A stretch of 64,000 nucleotides of DNA. Origin: Deltaproteobacteria bacterium (GTDB taxonomy: Bacteria; Myxococcota_A; Polyangia; GCA-2747355). The stretch covers positions 124,001-188,000 of the forward strand of contig JACKDQ010000004.1 in assembly GCA_020633415.1 (NCBI GenBank). Reading direction: 5' to 3'. Positions 20,632 to 29,431 of the stretch are shown piece by piece. Below the pieces are notes generated by a model. That model had not been told where the DNA came from. It saw only the letters and a program-made list of their open reading frames with translations, and did not search any database. A program made the translations under genes and the position numbers. How positions within the stretch are numbered: the stretch's first letter is position 1; each line of letters starts with the position of its first letter.

Positions 20632-20718
20632 AACCGACATGAGCCGTTGCCTGATTGGTAACGCAGATCATGTAACCGGTCAGGCGAGTCTCCGTATCCA
20701 GAGCTGGATGGAGCACAG

Positions 20719-21579
20719 ATGCTAACGACGGGTTCGCGATATGCCGGCTGCGGTGTTGGCCTACGACACGAGTACTTCGATGAGATCATCGAAAACGGGC
20801 CACAGGGCGTTTCTTGGGTCGAGGTGATCTCGGAGAATTTCTTCGACCCCGGAGGTCGACCGTGGCGCGCTCTGGAGCGCGTTCGCCGCGACCTGCCTGT
20901 CGTAATCCACGGTGTATCCCTCGGTATCGGTAACGCCGATCCGATCGATCAGCGCTACATCGATCAGCTACGTCGCCTGATCGATCGTCTTGAGCCTGCC
21001 GCCGTTTCGGACCATCTCTGCTGGGGCGCATTCGGCGGTCATCACGCCCATGATTTGCTGCCGCTGCCGTTGACTGAGCCCGTGCTCGACTATCTGGTCG
21101 ATCGCGTGCAACACGTTCAGGATCTGCTTGGTCGGCGGATCCTGCTGGAGAATGTCTCGTCCTACCTGACCTATCGCCAGAGCGTGCTGACTGAGCACGA
21201 GTTTCTCGGTGAGCTGGCGCGGCGCGCAGACTGCGACATTCTGCTCGATGTCAACAATATCGTTGTTTCTGCGACCAACCACGGATTTGATCCCGGCCAC
21301 TACATCGACGCCTTGCCCGCCGATCGCATTGGTCACATTCATCTGGCTGGGCACACCGACAAAGGTGATTACCTGCTCGACTCCCACGTCGGCCCGGTTC
21401 CCCCGTGCGTCTGGCAGCTGTACCGCCAAACCATCGAGACGATCGGCCCGCGACCGACAATGGTCGAGTGGGACCAAGACGTTCCCGCCTTTGGCGTGGT
21501 CGTCGAGCAATCCCAGCGCGCCTTAGCGATCACCGACCAGGTGATGGCTGCACGTCGCAGGATGTGCGCTGATGGTTAA
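20719..21579 (+). CDS. bufB: BufB-type MNIO (DUF692) peptide-modifying enzyme
   Basis: The product has 286 residues, the usual size for the multinuclear non-heme iron oxidative enzyme (MNIO, formerly DUF692) family. Metal-binding segments of a TIM barrel follow in order: VIHGVSLGIG, SDHLCWGAFGGHHAHDLLPLP, ILLENVSSYL, ILLDVNNIVVSATNHGFDP, GHIHLAGHTD and MVEWDQDVPAF. Family members use two or three iron ions to modify cysteines or aspartates in ribosomal peptides (MbnB, TglH, BufB). The start follows a GGAG-type site (GATGGAGCACAG). It overlaps bufC by eight bases and a Cys-rich precursor follows, which identifies this as a bufferin system. Confidence 0.9.
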   Translation: MLTTGSRYAGCGVGLRHEYFDEIIENGPQGVSWVEVISENFFDPGGRPWRALERVRRDLPVVIHGVSLGIGNADPIDQRYIDQLRRLIDRLEPAAVSDHLCWGAFGGHHAHDLLPLPLTEPVLDYLVDRVQHVQDLLGRRILLENVSSYLTYRQSVLTEHEFLGELARRADCDILLDVNNIVVSATNHGFDPGHYIDALPADRIGHIHLAGHTDKGDYLLDSHVGPVPPCVWQLYRQTIETIGPRPTMVEWDQDVPAFGVVVEQSQRALAITDQVMAARRRMCADG

Positions 21580-22480
21580 CGCCAGGCCGCTACGTATCGT
21601 TCGCGCACAACGCGTTCCCGAAGCGCTCAGCGAAGTGCAACGCTTGTTCTTTCGTGCGATTAGCAATTTTCGTTTCGGTCGCGAGTCGATGGCTCAGACG
21701 GCGCAGCGCTTGGTCGATCCGGCCTTGATCGCCGCCGACCGCTGGATCGTCGCCGATGATCCAGCCGACGCTCATCGCCGGCTAGGCATCTACGGAGAGA
21801 TGTATGCCGTGCGTTTGCGCGATGTGCTCAAGCAGCAATTTCCGACGGTCGCTGCTTGCTTGGGCGAACAGCGCTTCGCTCAATTGGCTGAGCGCTACCT
21901 GATCGCCTTTCCTTCGCAGCACGGTTCGGTGCGCTATCTCGGAACACACCTCGCGCGCTATCTGCAGCAGGACCAGCTCTGCACGCGCTGGCCGTTTCTT
22001 GCCGACTTGGCAGGCCTCGAATGGGCGCGAAGCGTGGCGATCGATGCGGCAGACGCTGCCCAACTCGATATTGCCGCACTCAGCGCGCTGGATGCTGACC
22101 ACTGGCCCGCATTACGCTTCGCCTGGGTCCCTTCGGCGGCGCTGCTCTGCGTGGACTATCCAGTACATCAGATCTGGCGCGCCGTCTTCGAAGGCGGTCA
22201 GGATGTGCCACAGCAACTCGCGGCGGAAAAGACTCAGCTGTTGGTCTGGCGCCAGGAGCTGGCGGTCTGCCATCGGACGATCGCCGCCGATGAAGCTGCG
22301 GCGCTGATTGAATTGGGCCGCGGCCAGCCGTTCGCCGAGCTGTGTGACGCCCTCGCCGAAGAAGGATCTGTCGAGCAGGCCGCACTGAAACTCGCGCCAT
22401 GGCTGCGACGCTGGGTCGACGCGGGTGTAGTTACCCTTTCCGAGCAAATCAACGCTGAGGGTTTATTGCCCAGCAGTTAG
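21572..22480 (+). CDS. bufC: BufC-type partner protein (DUF2063)
   Basis: The product has 302 residues. Residues of about 18-110 match the DUF2063 putative DNA-binding fold (LSEVQRLFFRAISNF, then HRRLGIYGEMYAVRLRDVLKQQFPTVAACLGEQRFAQLAERYLIAFPS), which in bufferin clusters partners the MNIO enzyme and helps recognise the precursor. The C-terminal part (about 180-300) contains a winged-helix-like stretch ending in LEQAALKLAPWLRRWVDAGVV. The start overlaps the bufB end (about eight bases), so the pair is coupled. DNA binding was the old prediction; precursor binding is the view from the characterised bufferin systems. Confidence 0.87.
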   Translation: MVNARPLRIVRAQRVPEALSEVQRLFFRAISNFRFGRESMAQTAQRLVDPALIAADRWIVADDPADAHRRLGIYGEMYAVRLRDVLKQQFPTVAACLGEQRFAQLAERYLIAFPSQHGSVRYLGTHLARYLQQDQLCTRWPFLADLAGLEWARSVAIDAADAAQLDIAALSALDADHWPALRFAWVPSAALLCVDYPVHQIWRAVFEGGQDVPQQLAAEKTQLLVWRQELAVCHRTIAADEAAALIELGRGQPFAELCDALAEEGSVEQAALKLAPWLRRWVDAGVVTLSEQINAEGLLPSS

Positions 22481-22565
22481 TTGAAGGTGCCGACGGCTTG
22501 ATCGACGGCATCAAAGGAACACGCGGCCGATGGTCGCCACAAAAGAAGAGCAAAAGGAGTTTGCC

Positions 22566-22832
22566 ATGAAAATGAAAGACATCGCTAAAGGGATCGCTAT
22601 CGCCGGTACTGTTGGTCTGCTGTTCAGCAGCGGTTGCGGATCGGACTCAGATACCAGCAAGTCGCAAACGCAGGCCTCGGTGAAGTGTCAGGGCATCAAC
22701 AGCTGCAAAGGAACCAGCGATTGCGCCGGCGCCGCCAACGACTGCAAGGGGCTCAACGGGTGCGCCGGTACGGGCTACCTGCTCGTCGAGACCGATAAAG
22801 AATGCGCCGATAAGGGCGGCAAGGTGATCTAA
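22566..22832 (+). CDS. bufA: Bufferin-type RiPP metallophore precursor with lipobox
   Basis: The product has 88 residues. ATG 22566 has AAGGAG six bases upstream. The signal MKMKDIAKGIAIAGTVGLLF ends in SSGC, a lipobox-like site at Cys24, followed by a polar D/S/T/Q linker. The core carries six cysteines at 41, 47, 53, 60, 66 and 80 in the pattern KCxGxNxCKGxSDC...DCKGxNxCxGxGY...KEC, which matches the BufA2-type bufferin precursors. Bufferins are exported peptides in which the MNIO enzyme converts some cysteines to thiooxazoles that bind copper. Most carry an ordinary signal peptidase I site, so the lipobox is unusual and would leave the peptide membrane-tethered. Confidence 0.83.
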   Translation: MKMKDIAKGIAIAGTVGLLFSSGCGSDSDTSKSQTQASVKCQGINSCKGTSDCAGAANDCKGLNGCAGTGYLLVETDKECADKGGKVI

Positions 22833-22852
22833 TCAGGCGGCATCGGGGGTGA

Positions 22853-22891
22853 CGCGGAGCGATCGACAGAGCGGCTGACGGTCGCTCCGCG
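22853..22891 (+). other. Strong RNA hairpin after bufA
   Basis: A 13-bp stem (left arm 22853-22865, right arm 22879-22891, one G-T pair) with a 13-base loop lies 20 bases after the bufA stop and 43 bases before the next start. It has no T-run, so it is more likely an mRNA-stabilising or processing hairpin, or a weak attenuator, than an intrinsic terminator. Confidence 0.6.
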
Positions 22892-22933
22892 CTATTCCGG
22901 CGTCGTTGAGCCTGTGCTTGTTGGAGTTGTCCG

Positions 22934-23803
22934 ATGCAAACTGACTCTCAGCGATGTCGGCGGTTCGCGCTGCTCTTGTCCGTGGCCTGCTTTGCGACGC
23001 TGTCGTTTGTTGCCGTCTCCCCGGCGAGCGCCGGTCCGTGGAGCAAGTCGGGCGGGGCGTTCTACCTCAAGCTCAACCAGAGCTTGTTCGTTGCCGACAA
23101 CTTCGTTGACGTCAGCGGGACGATTGTCGATGGGGTCAAGAGCTTTTCGGCGACGAGTGCGCTCTACGGCGAGCTGGGCCTCGGCTACGGGCTCCAGGCT
23201 GCGCTGAGTTTGCCCTTTGTCCACGTCTGTAACGATATCGGCGCTGGCGATCACTGTCGCAGCTCCGCTGGCGATCTTAGCCTGATGCTGCAGTATCAGC
23301 TCCCGCGCCTGCTTGCGCCGATCCTGATCGCCCTACGTGGCGAGCTGAAGATCCCGCTTTACGCGATCAACAACAGCGATCCCTTTGAGCGCCCCCGTGC
23401 TGGCGATGGACAGCTCGATGCCACGCTGTGGCTCTCGGCCGGCGGATCGTTTGGGCGTCTTCCGCTCTATGGCTTCGTCGAAGCCGGCTATCGCCATCGC
23501 AGCGAGATTTACGTCGGAGATACGCCGACCGACCGACAGTTTAACGACAGTTTGACGCTCAGCGCACAGGCTGGTTACACGCTGTGGTCGCGGCTGCTGC
23601 TCGGCTTGACGCTTAACGGCGCGCTGCCGTTCCGCGAAAACCAGGTGACCAAGGGCTATCTAACCCTCGGTCCGTTCGCCGCCTACCGCCTCTACCGCGG
23701 TCTGGCGCTCGAAGCTTCGTTTGATCCGATGATTTACGCGGTCGCCAGCGTGCGTGGGTTTAGCGGCTCGCTCGGGCTGTCCTACCAGCGCGAGCCGCGC
23801 TGA
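22934..23803 (+). CDS. Outer-membrane beta-barrel-type protein
   Basis: The product has 289 residues with a signal peptide ending about ASAGP. The mature part is a run of amphipathic strands with aromatic girdles (GGAFYLKLNQSLF, SALYGELGLGYGLQAALSLPF, DATLWLSAGGSFGRLPLYGFVEAGYRHRSEIY, GYLTLGPFAAYRLYRGLALEASFDPMIY) and ends in GSLGLSYQREPR, with no final aromatic. TTGGAG precedes ATG 22934. It follows bufA in the same direction after a hairpin. A role in export or uptake of the metallophore is inference from neighbourhood only; it could equally be an unlinked porin-like protein. Confidence 0.72.
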   Translation: MQTDSQRCRRFALLLSVACFATLSFVAVSPASAGPWSKSGGAFYLKLNQSLFVADNFVDVSGTIVDGVKSFSATSALYGELGLGYGLQAALSLPFVHVCNDIGAGDHCRSSAGDLSLMLQYQLPRLLAPILIALRGELKIPLYAINNSDPFERPRAGDGQLDATLWLSAGGSFGRLPLYGFVEAGYRHRSEIYVGDTPTDRQFNDSLTLSAQAGYTLWSRLLLGLTLNGALPFRENQVTKGYLTLGPFAAYRLYRGLALEASFDPMIYAVASVRGFSGSLGLSYQREPR

Positions 23804-23811
23804 TTGAAAGA

Positions 23812-24765
23812 TCAGTTCGGCCAGATGCCGCTGCAGATGAAACCGCCGGCGAAGACCTTTTCGCCCGGCTGGGGTTGGCGACAATGATACGGAGAGCCGA
23901 TTGTGCCGTCGACATCACAGCAGTCGCCGCTATTGCAGCTTGCACAAGCGCCGCCGCCGATCACGCAGAACTGTTTTGTCTCCGGCGTGGCAACGCAGCC
24001 AATGCCGTCCCAACATCCGGTGCAGCAACTGCCGTGGTAGCATTTGCCGGCCGTGCCGCTGGTGCTGCAGCTGCTGGCTAGCGGCGCAGGATCGGTGTCG
24101 CACTGACCGCTTTTGCACGCCGCGATCCGACAGCTCAGCGAGGTCGAGCAGCTCTGGCAGGTGCCACCGCCACTGCCACAGGCCGAGGTGGTGTCCGCAG
24201 ACTGATCGCATTGTCCGCTACCGTTGATGCAGCCGGTACAACAGGTGCCGTTGTGGCACTTGCCGGATTTGCCGCCCGCGGTGCAGCTTGCGCCAGGCGT
24301 GGTGCATTGGACACAGTCACTATCGGAAGCTGCTGTGCAGCCACTAGGACAGCAGCCGTCGCCGCCGGTGCAAGCGGTGATCGTCGTTTGCGCGCAGTGC
24401 GCTTGGCAGGTACCTGCACCGACCAATGTATTCGGCTTGCATGAGTCAAGGCTATTGCAGCTTGTTGGGCAGGCGCCGGCGGAGCCGCTGGCGATCGCCG
24501 TGTCACATTTCTCGCCGGTGTCGACCTTGCCGTTACCGCACTTCACACTAACGCTGCCATCCAGCTTGATCGCGCCGTCCTGTCGCGCGCCACCGTCGAC
24601 TGTCGCCGCGTCCGCGCCGGTAGCGCCGTCGAGACTGACGGTAGCGTCCTCAAACAGCAACACACTGCCATCACCCAAAGCGCCGATATCGGGACGCATG
24701 GGTGGTCCACTGGTGGTGCAAGCGCTCAGTGCGATGGTCGCGAAGAGCAAACTTCTGATGTTCAT
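23812..24765 (-). CDS. Cys-rich lipoprotein with myxobacterial-type repeats
   Basis: The product has 317 residues. The signal ends at LSAC (Cys16). A D/G/A linker (DATVSLDGATGADAATVDGGARQDGA) leads into CGNGKVDTGEKCD, the opening of the Myxococcus Cys-rich repeat family, then more than forty cysteines in units such as GKCHNGTCCTGCINGSGQC and GKCYHGSCCTGCWDGIGC. The HNGTCCTGC/YHGSCCTGC pair is an internal repeat of about 60 residues. It is probably a disulfide-rich surface protein. The gene converges on the beta-barrel gene, with stops eight bases apart. Confidence 0.8.
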   Translation of the reverse strand: MNIRSLLFATIALSACTTSGPPMRPDIGALGDGSVLLFEDATVSLDGATGADAATVDGGARQDGAIKLDGSVSVKCGNGKVDTGEKCDTAIASGSAGACPTSCNSLDSCKPNTLVGAGTCQAHCAQTTITACTGGDGCCPSGCTAASDSDCVQCTTPGASCTAGGKSGKCHNGTCCTGCINGSGQCDQSADTTSACGSGGGTCQSCSTSLSCRIAACKSGQCDTDPAPLASSCSTSGTAGKCYHGSCCTGCWDGIGCVATPETKQFCVIGGGACASCNSGDCCDVDGTIGSPYHCRQPQPGEKVFAGGFICSGIWPN

Positions 24766-24959
24766 CGGTAAGGCTCCCCCACCTTGCGCCGGTGTCCGGC
24801 TTCAAGCAAAACGGTTCGATGACGAAAGATGCAACGGCTGTGCCAGGGATGGGCGGATCTCTAGCAGTTTGAACTACCAGGAAAAATCCGTGTGGGCCGC
24901 TGAGCTGCCCAGGAACGCTGGTGTCTAGCGTACCGAGCGCGTGGCCGGCGCGCTAGGCG

Positions 24960-26210
24960 CTAGTCGCCTTGCGCTTCGTCGCGTGGTGGCAGCAGCGCGC
25001 TGGGGTTGACGTATCGGTCGCGAGCAGCGGCGGCTTCGGCCTTCGACGAGTCGCGCAGGTCGACGTGAACGTGAACGCCGGTCACCTCACCGCTCTTGCC
25101 CATCTTGCCGAGCATCGTCTTGCCGGCGATCACCACGTCACCGACACGCAGGCCGCTGGCGAATTTCAGCATATGGCCGTAGTAGCTGACGTCGAAGCGC
25201 AACGCTTCCTCTTTTTCATGACGCACGACGACGCGCCAACCGTAGCCGCCGCCCCAGCCGATCGATTCGATGATGCCGTTGGCGACCGGGTAGATCGGCA
25301 CATACACGCCGTCTTGGCTGGTAATGTCGAGCCCCCAATGCCAGCGACCGAACTTCGGACGGTAGATCCCATAGGCTGAAATCAGCTGCGGATGGGCCAC
25401 CGGCCAGAGTAGCGGGCGGTCAAGCAGCTCGACGAAGGCTCGCACGAAGACCAGGCCTTGATAGTTGGCCGGACACTGGATGTCGACAAGCAGATCACTG
25501 TCGGCGGTCTGCGGCGCGATCCGTTGGTCGTTCGCACTACCGACGGCTAGTGCGTCGGTTGTTTGTTTGGCATCGCGCAGGTTGGTCAGCTGGGCTCCGA
25601 TCGGCACCGGGTGACCCGAACCATCGTACGCATCGATGACGATCGATCCGGCGCGCACGCTAGAGAGCAATGGCTGCATTTTGCGCGGCAAGAAGGAGAT
25701 CGGCAGCACCGGCTTGCCGTTGACGCAAAGCATCCGCCGCGCTTCGCTCACCGCTTGGCCCTGCTGGCCGAGCCGCAATTGATAATAGGCGATGCCGCGG
25801 TATTCTCCATGGCAGCTGACGGTCGCGCTAAATCGGCTGGCGCTGCCTTCCGGCAGCAGCGTGCCATTGACTTCGCGCTCGGCGTGGTCAAGTGCTGTCT
25901 TGCCGCCCTCTGCGGTTTGCTCGTAAACGCGCAGGCGCAACGCCAATGCGTTGCCATGGATGTCATAGCCGCGCAGCTGGATCCACGCCGGGTGGCTGGG
26001 GCCTAGCTCCGGCAACAAAGCAGCGAGATCGTGATCAGCCTGGGTCGAGATGCCCGCGCCGCAGAGCAGCTTGCCGCTGATCGTCGGCACCGCCTCTCCT
26101 TTGCCAAGCGGTGTTTCCAACGCATCGCCTTCGAGCTGGGCGCAAGCCACCAGCAGAGCGGCCGAAGCGACGCAGAGTCCGATGGCGCGCAAATCGAGCT
26201 GAGTCCGCAC
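24960..26210 (-). CDS. M23 (LytM-type) peptidase lipoprotein
   Basis: The product has 416 residues. The signal ends at LLVAC near residue 23. The middle (about 45-270) is a family I cannot name. The C-terminal M23 domain has the zinc ligands in RWHWGLDITS (H...D) and GVHVHVDLRD (HxH), with the YPVANGIIESIGWGGGYGWRVVVRH core. M23 enzymes cut peptidoglycan cross-links or act as regulators of other hydrolases; all four expected ligands appear to be present, so it should be active. It stands alone, divergent from nothing close. Confidence 0.83.
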   Translation of the reverse strand: MRTQLDLRAIGLCVASAALLVACAQLEGDALETPLGKGEAVPTISGKLLCGAGISTQADHDLAALLPELGPSHPAWIQLRGYDIHGNALALRLRVYEQTAEGGKTALDHAEREVNGTLLPEGSASRFSATVSCHGEYRGIAYYQLRLGQQGQAVSEARRMLCVNGKPVLPISFLPRKMQPLLSSVRAGSIVIDAYDGSGHPVPIGAQLTNLRDAKQTTDALAVGSANDQRIAPQTADSDLLVDIQCPANYQGLVFVRAFVELLDRPLLWPVAHPQLISAYGIYRPKFGRWHWGLDITSQDGVYVPIYPVANGIIESIGWGGGYGWRVVVRHEKEEALRFDVSYYGHMLKFASGLRVGDVVIAGKTMLGKMGKSGEVTGVHVHVDLRDSSKAEAAAARDRYVNPSALLPPRDEAQGD

Positions 26211-26373
26211 GCCCTTGGTTCAGCAAGGCATATGCCATTGTTTCGACATACATAGCGTCCCAATATCGGACGGTTAGCCTGGCGCTCGGGGCCAAGCGGC
26301 GTCTAGTGTTGCCAGCTGTGGGCGCAACTGGCCCTGCTCTCAGGAATGGCGGACTATTTCTGCCGCTCTCGGG

Positions 26374-27336
26374 CTAATGGCAGGCTGAGCAGTGCACGGC
26401 TCCAGGCGTCAGATGCGAGCAAGTCCCTTCGATACACGGCGCTGCACCGCAGCTTTTCCCGCACAGACCACAGTTGAGCGCGCTGGTGCTGGTATCGACG
26501 CAACTGCCGTTGCAGCAACTCAGGCCCCACTCAGCACAGTCGCCATCAGACGAGCAGGCCCGAGATGGCATCGAGGCCGCGTCGTACCATCGATGGGGGG
26601 TCGATAGATGGAGTGATTCGGAGCCGGTCGCCGGATCTATGAGCCAGATTTCCCCCCCTGAGTGCCAGGTGTTGAGCCCGCCACCCACCAGCGTTGACGC
26701 TGCCGAAAGGCCCCACGGTTCCTGGTTTCCGCCATTGATCGGTATGCTTGCTGTCGTTAACCACGAATCGTCCAGTGTCGCCAAATTCGAGGGCGTGACG
26801 GAGGCGTAGCGCTCCCCGAAAGCGTCGCTAAGATCGCCTGCAAGGAGCCAGTCGGTCGTGTACGTTGTCCACTGGTAGGTATCCTCGTCGTAAACCGCTA
26901 GTGTTGAGTTATTGGCCACCACGAGGCGCTGACGGTTGCCAACGCGCATCCAAGCCATGGCACGCGCAGAAAAGGGCATGTAGGCGTAGATGAAACATGA
27001 ACAGACTTGGTTGGTGCAGGAGACGACCTGATGTACATAACTGCTATTAGAGACGTAGAGCCGTCGCATCTCGTCGACCGCAATGTTGGAGCACTCCTGA
27101 AAAGACCCGTGTATCGCTTGGCCGCAAGAAACATCCAAGTCGCCGAGAAATTTCAACGAAGCGGTCGTTCCCTCGAATTCGTAGAGCATACCCATCGAGT
27201 TCTGCCAATCCCATGATGTGGCGAGGCCATAGCTCGTCGTGGGAAGGACCGCCTGCTGAAGCTGTGTCGACGGCGATACTTCGACCCCACAGGCTGCCAC
27301 AGCACAGATCACAATGACCGGAATATATCGTTTCAC
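26374..27336 (-). CDS. Lipoprotein with beta-propeller-like body and Cys-rich tail
   Basis: The product has 320 residues. The signal ends at AVAAC. Residues of about 35-250 alternate hydrophobic strands with aromatic residues (MLYEFEGTTASLKFLGDLD, RLYVSNSSYVHQVV, RLVVANNSTLAVYDEDTYQW, GGEIWLIDPATGSESLHL), as in a propeller-type domain. The last 60 residues are Cys-rich: CSSDGDCAEWGLSCCNGSCVDTSTSALNCGLCGKSCG, the STxxxNCGxCGxxC pattern common in myxobacterial secreted proteins. Base composition is visibly less GC-rich than in its neighbours. Function unknown. Confidence 0.75.
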   Translation of the reverse strand: MKRYIPVIVICAVAACGVEVSPSTQLQQAVLPTTSYGLATSWDWQNSMGMLYEFEGTTASLKFLGDLDVSCGQAIHGSFQECSNIAVDEMRRLYVSNSSYVHQVVSCTNQVCSCFIYAYMPFSARAMAWMRVGNRQRLVVANNSTLAVYDEDTYQWTTYTTDWLLAGDLSDAFGERYASVTPSNLATLDDSWLTTASIPINGGNQEPWGLSAASTLVGGGLNTWHSGGEIWLIDPATGSESLHLSTPHRWYDAASMPSRACSSDGDCAEWGLSCCNGSCVDTSTSALNCGLCGKSCGAAPCIEGTCSHLTPGAVHCSACH

Positions 27337-27474
27337 TTCGCGCTCCTCTGGTTCGGAAGTTCGACCGTATCACGTTAGGATCGCAGCGCAAACAGCACCA
27401 AAGGTCGCCTGTGGATACCACCGGGCGGTCGGGCTGACCCTTGCCCCGGCCTCGACGATGGTTAGGCTTAGTGT

Positions 27475-27723
27475 ATGGACCCAAGACTGATCATCGCACG
27501 TGCTGTCGACGTCTATAGCTTGCTGATGCTGGTTTGGGTGATCGCCTCGTGGCTGCCCAAGCTGCGCGCGATTTGGCTCGTTCGGCAGATCGGTCGCGTT
27601 TGCGAGCCACCGCTGCGCTGGGTCAGGCGAGTGGTGCCGGCGACCGGTGGAATCGATTTTTCGCCGATGGTGATGCTGGTCGTTCTGCAGCTCGTTGCGC
27701 GCGCGATCCTCGGCAGCTATTAG
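27475..27723 (+). CDS. yggT: YggT-family membrane protein
   Basis: The product has 82 residues with two membrane helices (about 7-28 and 60-80). The signature is the segment CEPPLRWVRRVVPATGGIDFSPMVMLVVLQLV between and into the second helix, typical of the YggT family, whose role in envelope or osmotic homeostasis is not well defined. It stands alone; the stop overlaps the end of the convergent hydrolase by a few bases. Confidence 0.83.
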   Translation: MDPRLIIARAVDVYSLLMLVWVIASWLPKLRAIWLVRQIGRVCEPPLRWVRRVVPATGGIDFSPMVMLVVLQLVARAILGSY

Positions 27724-29120
27724 CCGTCGAGATGCGCTTCGAAGAACGTGACCAGCCGGTTGAGGTAGAGCGAACGGATCTCGTCGACCTCGAAGATCGG
27801 TTCGTGGCTCGCACGCGGCACGACCTCGAGTCGACAGTTGGGCATGGCCGCACAGACCGCGCGCTGATCGGGATTGGAAACGATCGACTCGAGCTCCGCC
27901 TGCAAGACCAACACAGGGATCTCGATCCCGCTACTGCGCCCGGCGTCGCGCATCGTTTGCGTAGCCGCGTAGGATTCGACCAGCCAGCGCGCAGTGGCGC
28001 CGCCGAGCTGAATCCGCGGCTCGTAAAGACGCAGCCAGCGGTGCATCTCGTGGCGGGTCAGGCTGTGAGTCAGGCTGTTGCCCTCTCCCTCTCCCTCGTC
28101 GCAGCGTCGCGGCGCGCCGTCGGCTGCGGAGCAGCTCCAAACGCCCCAGTCGGGATCGTAGTCGCGATCCGTTAGATACCAAGTGCCTCTGCCCAGCGCG
28201 ACCAGTCCGCGGGCCAGGGCGAGCGATGCGCCCTCGACCGCCCGACCGACGAGATTGCGTTCTTTACCGTCGACCGCCGCGATGCCGAGCATCGGCGAGG
28301 TCAGAATCGCCGCATCGAAAGCGTCGGTGGTCGGCTGGTAGTCCTGAAGGTAGCGCGCGGTGATACCGCCGCCGAGCGAATGGGCCAGGGCGAAGACGCG
28401 GCGATGGCGTTCGGGATGAACCACCGTGCGCAAGAAGGTGTCGAGATCGGCGACGTAGTTGTCAAAGTCCTCGACGTAGCCTTTTTGCGGCTCGTCGGGC
28501 AGAAGACGCGTGGAGAAACCTTGGCCGCGATGGTCGAGAATGTAGAGCGAGTAGCCCAGGTCTGCGTTGCGCTCTACGATGTCGCGGATCAACTCGGCAT
28601 ACTTCAGATACGACTCGGTTCGACCAGTGACCAGTACGATCGCTGCGCGTTCTTGCGGGTGTTCGAACTTGGCGTAGGCGATCTCGACCGAGGGGACACG
28701 CGATTTCTTCGAGAGTTTTCCCTTGAAGCTGCCGAAGGTCAGTCGATCGTCTTGGACTAACCAACAGGCGAGTTGCTCGACGGGCGTCGCTAGATCGACG
28801 CGGCAGCGCGCGCCAACAAGGTGCGGGGCGAAGGCAACCGGCGGAATCTCGGCCAAGTCCGCTGCGCAGCTCCAGTCGCGCTCGACGGCGACGTGATCGC
28901 AAATCGACGGCAGATCGCTGGAGAGTGCGGCGCTTGGCGTACCACACACGGGCGGTTGCCAGGTCACTGTTTGTTCGCACTTGCCCGAACAATCGGTGTC
29001 CAGAGCCGCCGTTTGGGGTACGCCGCAAGCCATCTCGCCAAGCAGGGCGAGCAGCAACACGCTACCGAAAATGGCGGGCGTCGTTGGGGTGTTGGTCCGT
29101 CTGGCGGTCGCGGTTCGCAT
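27720..29120 (-). CDS. Alpha/beta hydrolase (PldB/monoglyceride lipase type), exported
   Basis: The product has 466 residues from ATG 29120 (an in-frame ATG at 29141 is possible). A signal with lipobox-like EMAC near residue 37 is followed by a Cys-containing N-terminal region to about residue 125. The hydrolase domain has AIVLVTGRTESYLKYAEL, LDHRGQGFSTR, the nucleophile elbow AHSLGGG (Ser), and a C-terminal His in RASHEPIFE. This is the lysophospholipase L2 (PldB) / monoglyceride lipase branch. The exported location implies action on envelope or external lipids. Confidence 0.8.
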   Translation of the reverse strand: MRTATARRTNTPTTPAIFGSVLLLALLGEMACGVPQTAALDTDCSGKCEQTVTWQPPVCGTPSAALSSDLPSICDHVAVERDWSCAADLAEIPPVAFAPHLVGARCRVDLATPVEQLACWLVQDDRLTFGSFKGKLSKKSRVPSVEIAYAKFEHPQERAAIVLVTGRTESYLKYAELIRDIVERNADLGYSLYILDHRGQGFSTRLLPDEPQKGYVEDFDNYVADLDTFLRTVVHPERHRRVFALAHSLGGGITARYLQDYQPTTDAFDAAILTSPMLGIAAVDGKERNLVGRAVEGASLALARGLVALGRGTWYLTDRDYDPDWGVWSCSAADGAPRRCDEGEGEGNSLTHSLTRHEMHRWLRLYEPRIQLGGATARWLVESYAATQTMRDAGRSSGIEIPVLVLQAELESIVSNPDQRAVCAAMPNCRLEVVPRASHEPIFEVDEIRSLYLNRLVTFFEAHLDG

Positions 29121-29431
29121 CGCGCCGATACCAACCTGCAACAGCTACGCCATGCATCGTCTGGCATATTTCGATAGTTTTCGCGGCGCGACGACCGACC
29201 TGGCAGACCGACTAGCCGTCGAAGACGAGCGGGGTCGGGTTGGGTGGCCTTGAGGCCGGCGTTGATCCAGCCGTGCGCGTCGCTGCGACGAAGGCTCTGA
29301 GCTTGGCTGATGCCGCGTCTTGTCGCTGACCAGGTGTGTGGCTATTCGCCCCGCCGAGCATCGCTGCTGGCGCAAGCCATTCCTGATCGCGCAGGTTCGC
29401 TAAGACTGTGACTTTGGGCTACAGTCTACCG
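29121..29431. other. 311-bp divergent intergenic region
   Basis: This gap lies between the leftward hydrolase and uppP and should hold both promoters. I see no clear -35/-10 pair, RNA gene or long inverted repeat in it. Confidence 0.5.
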
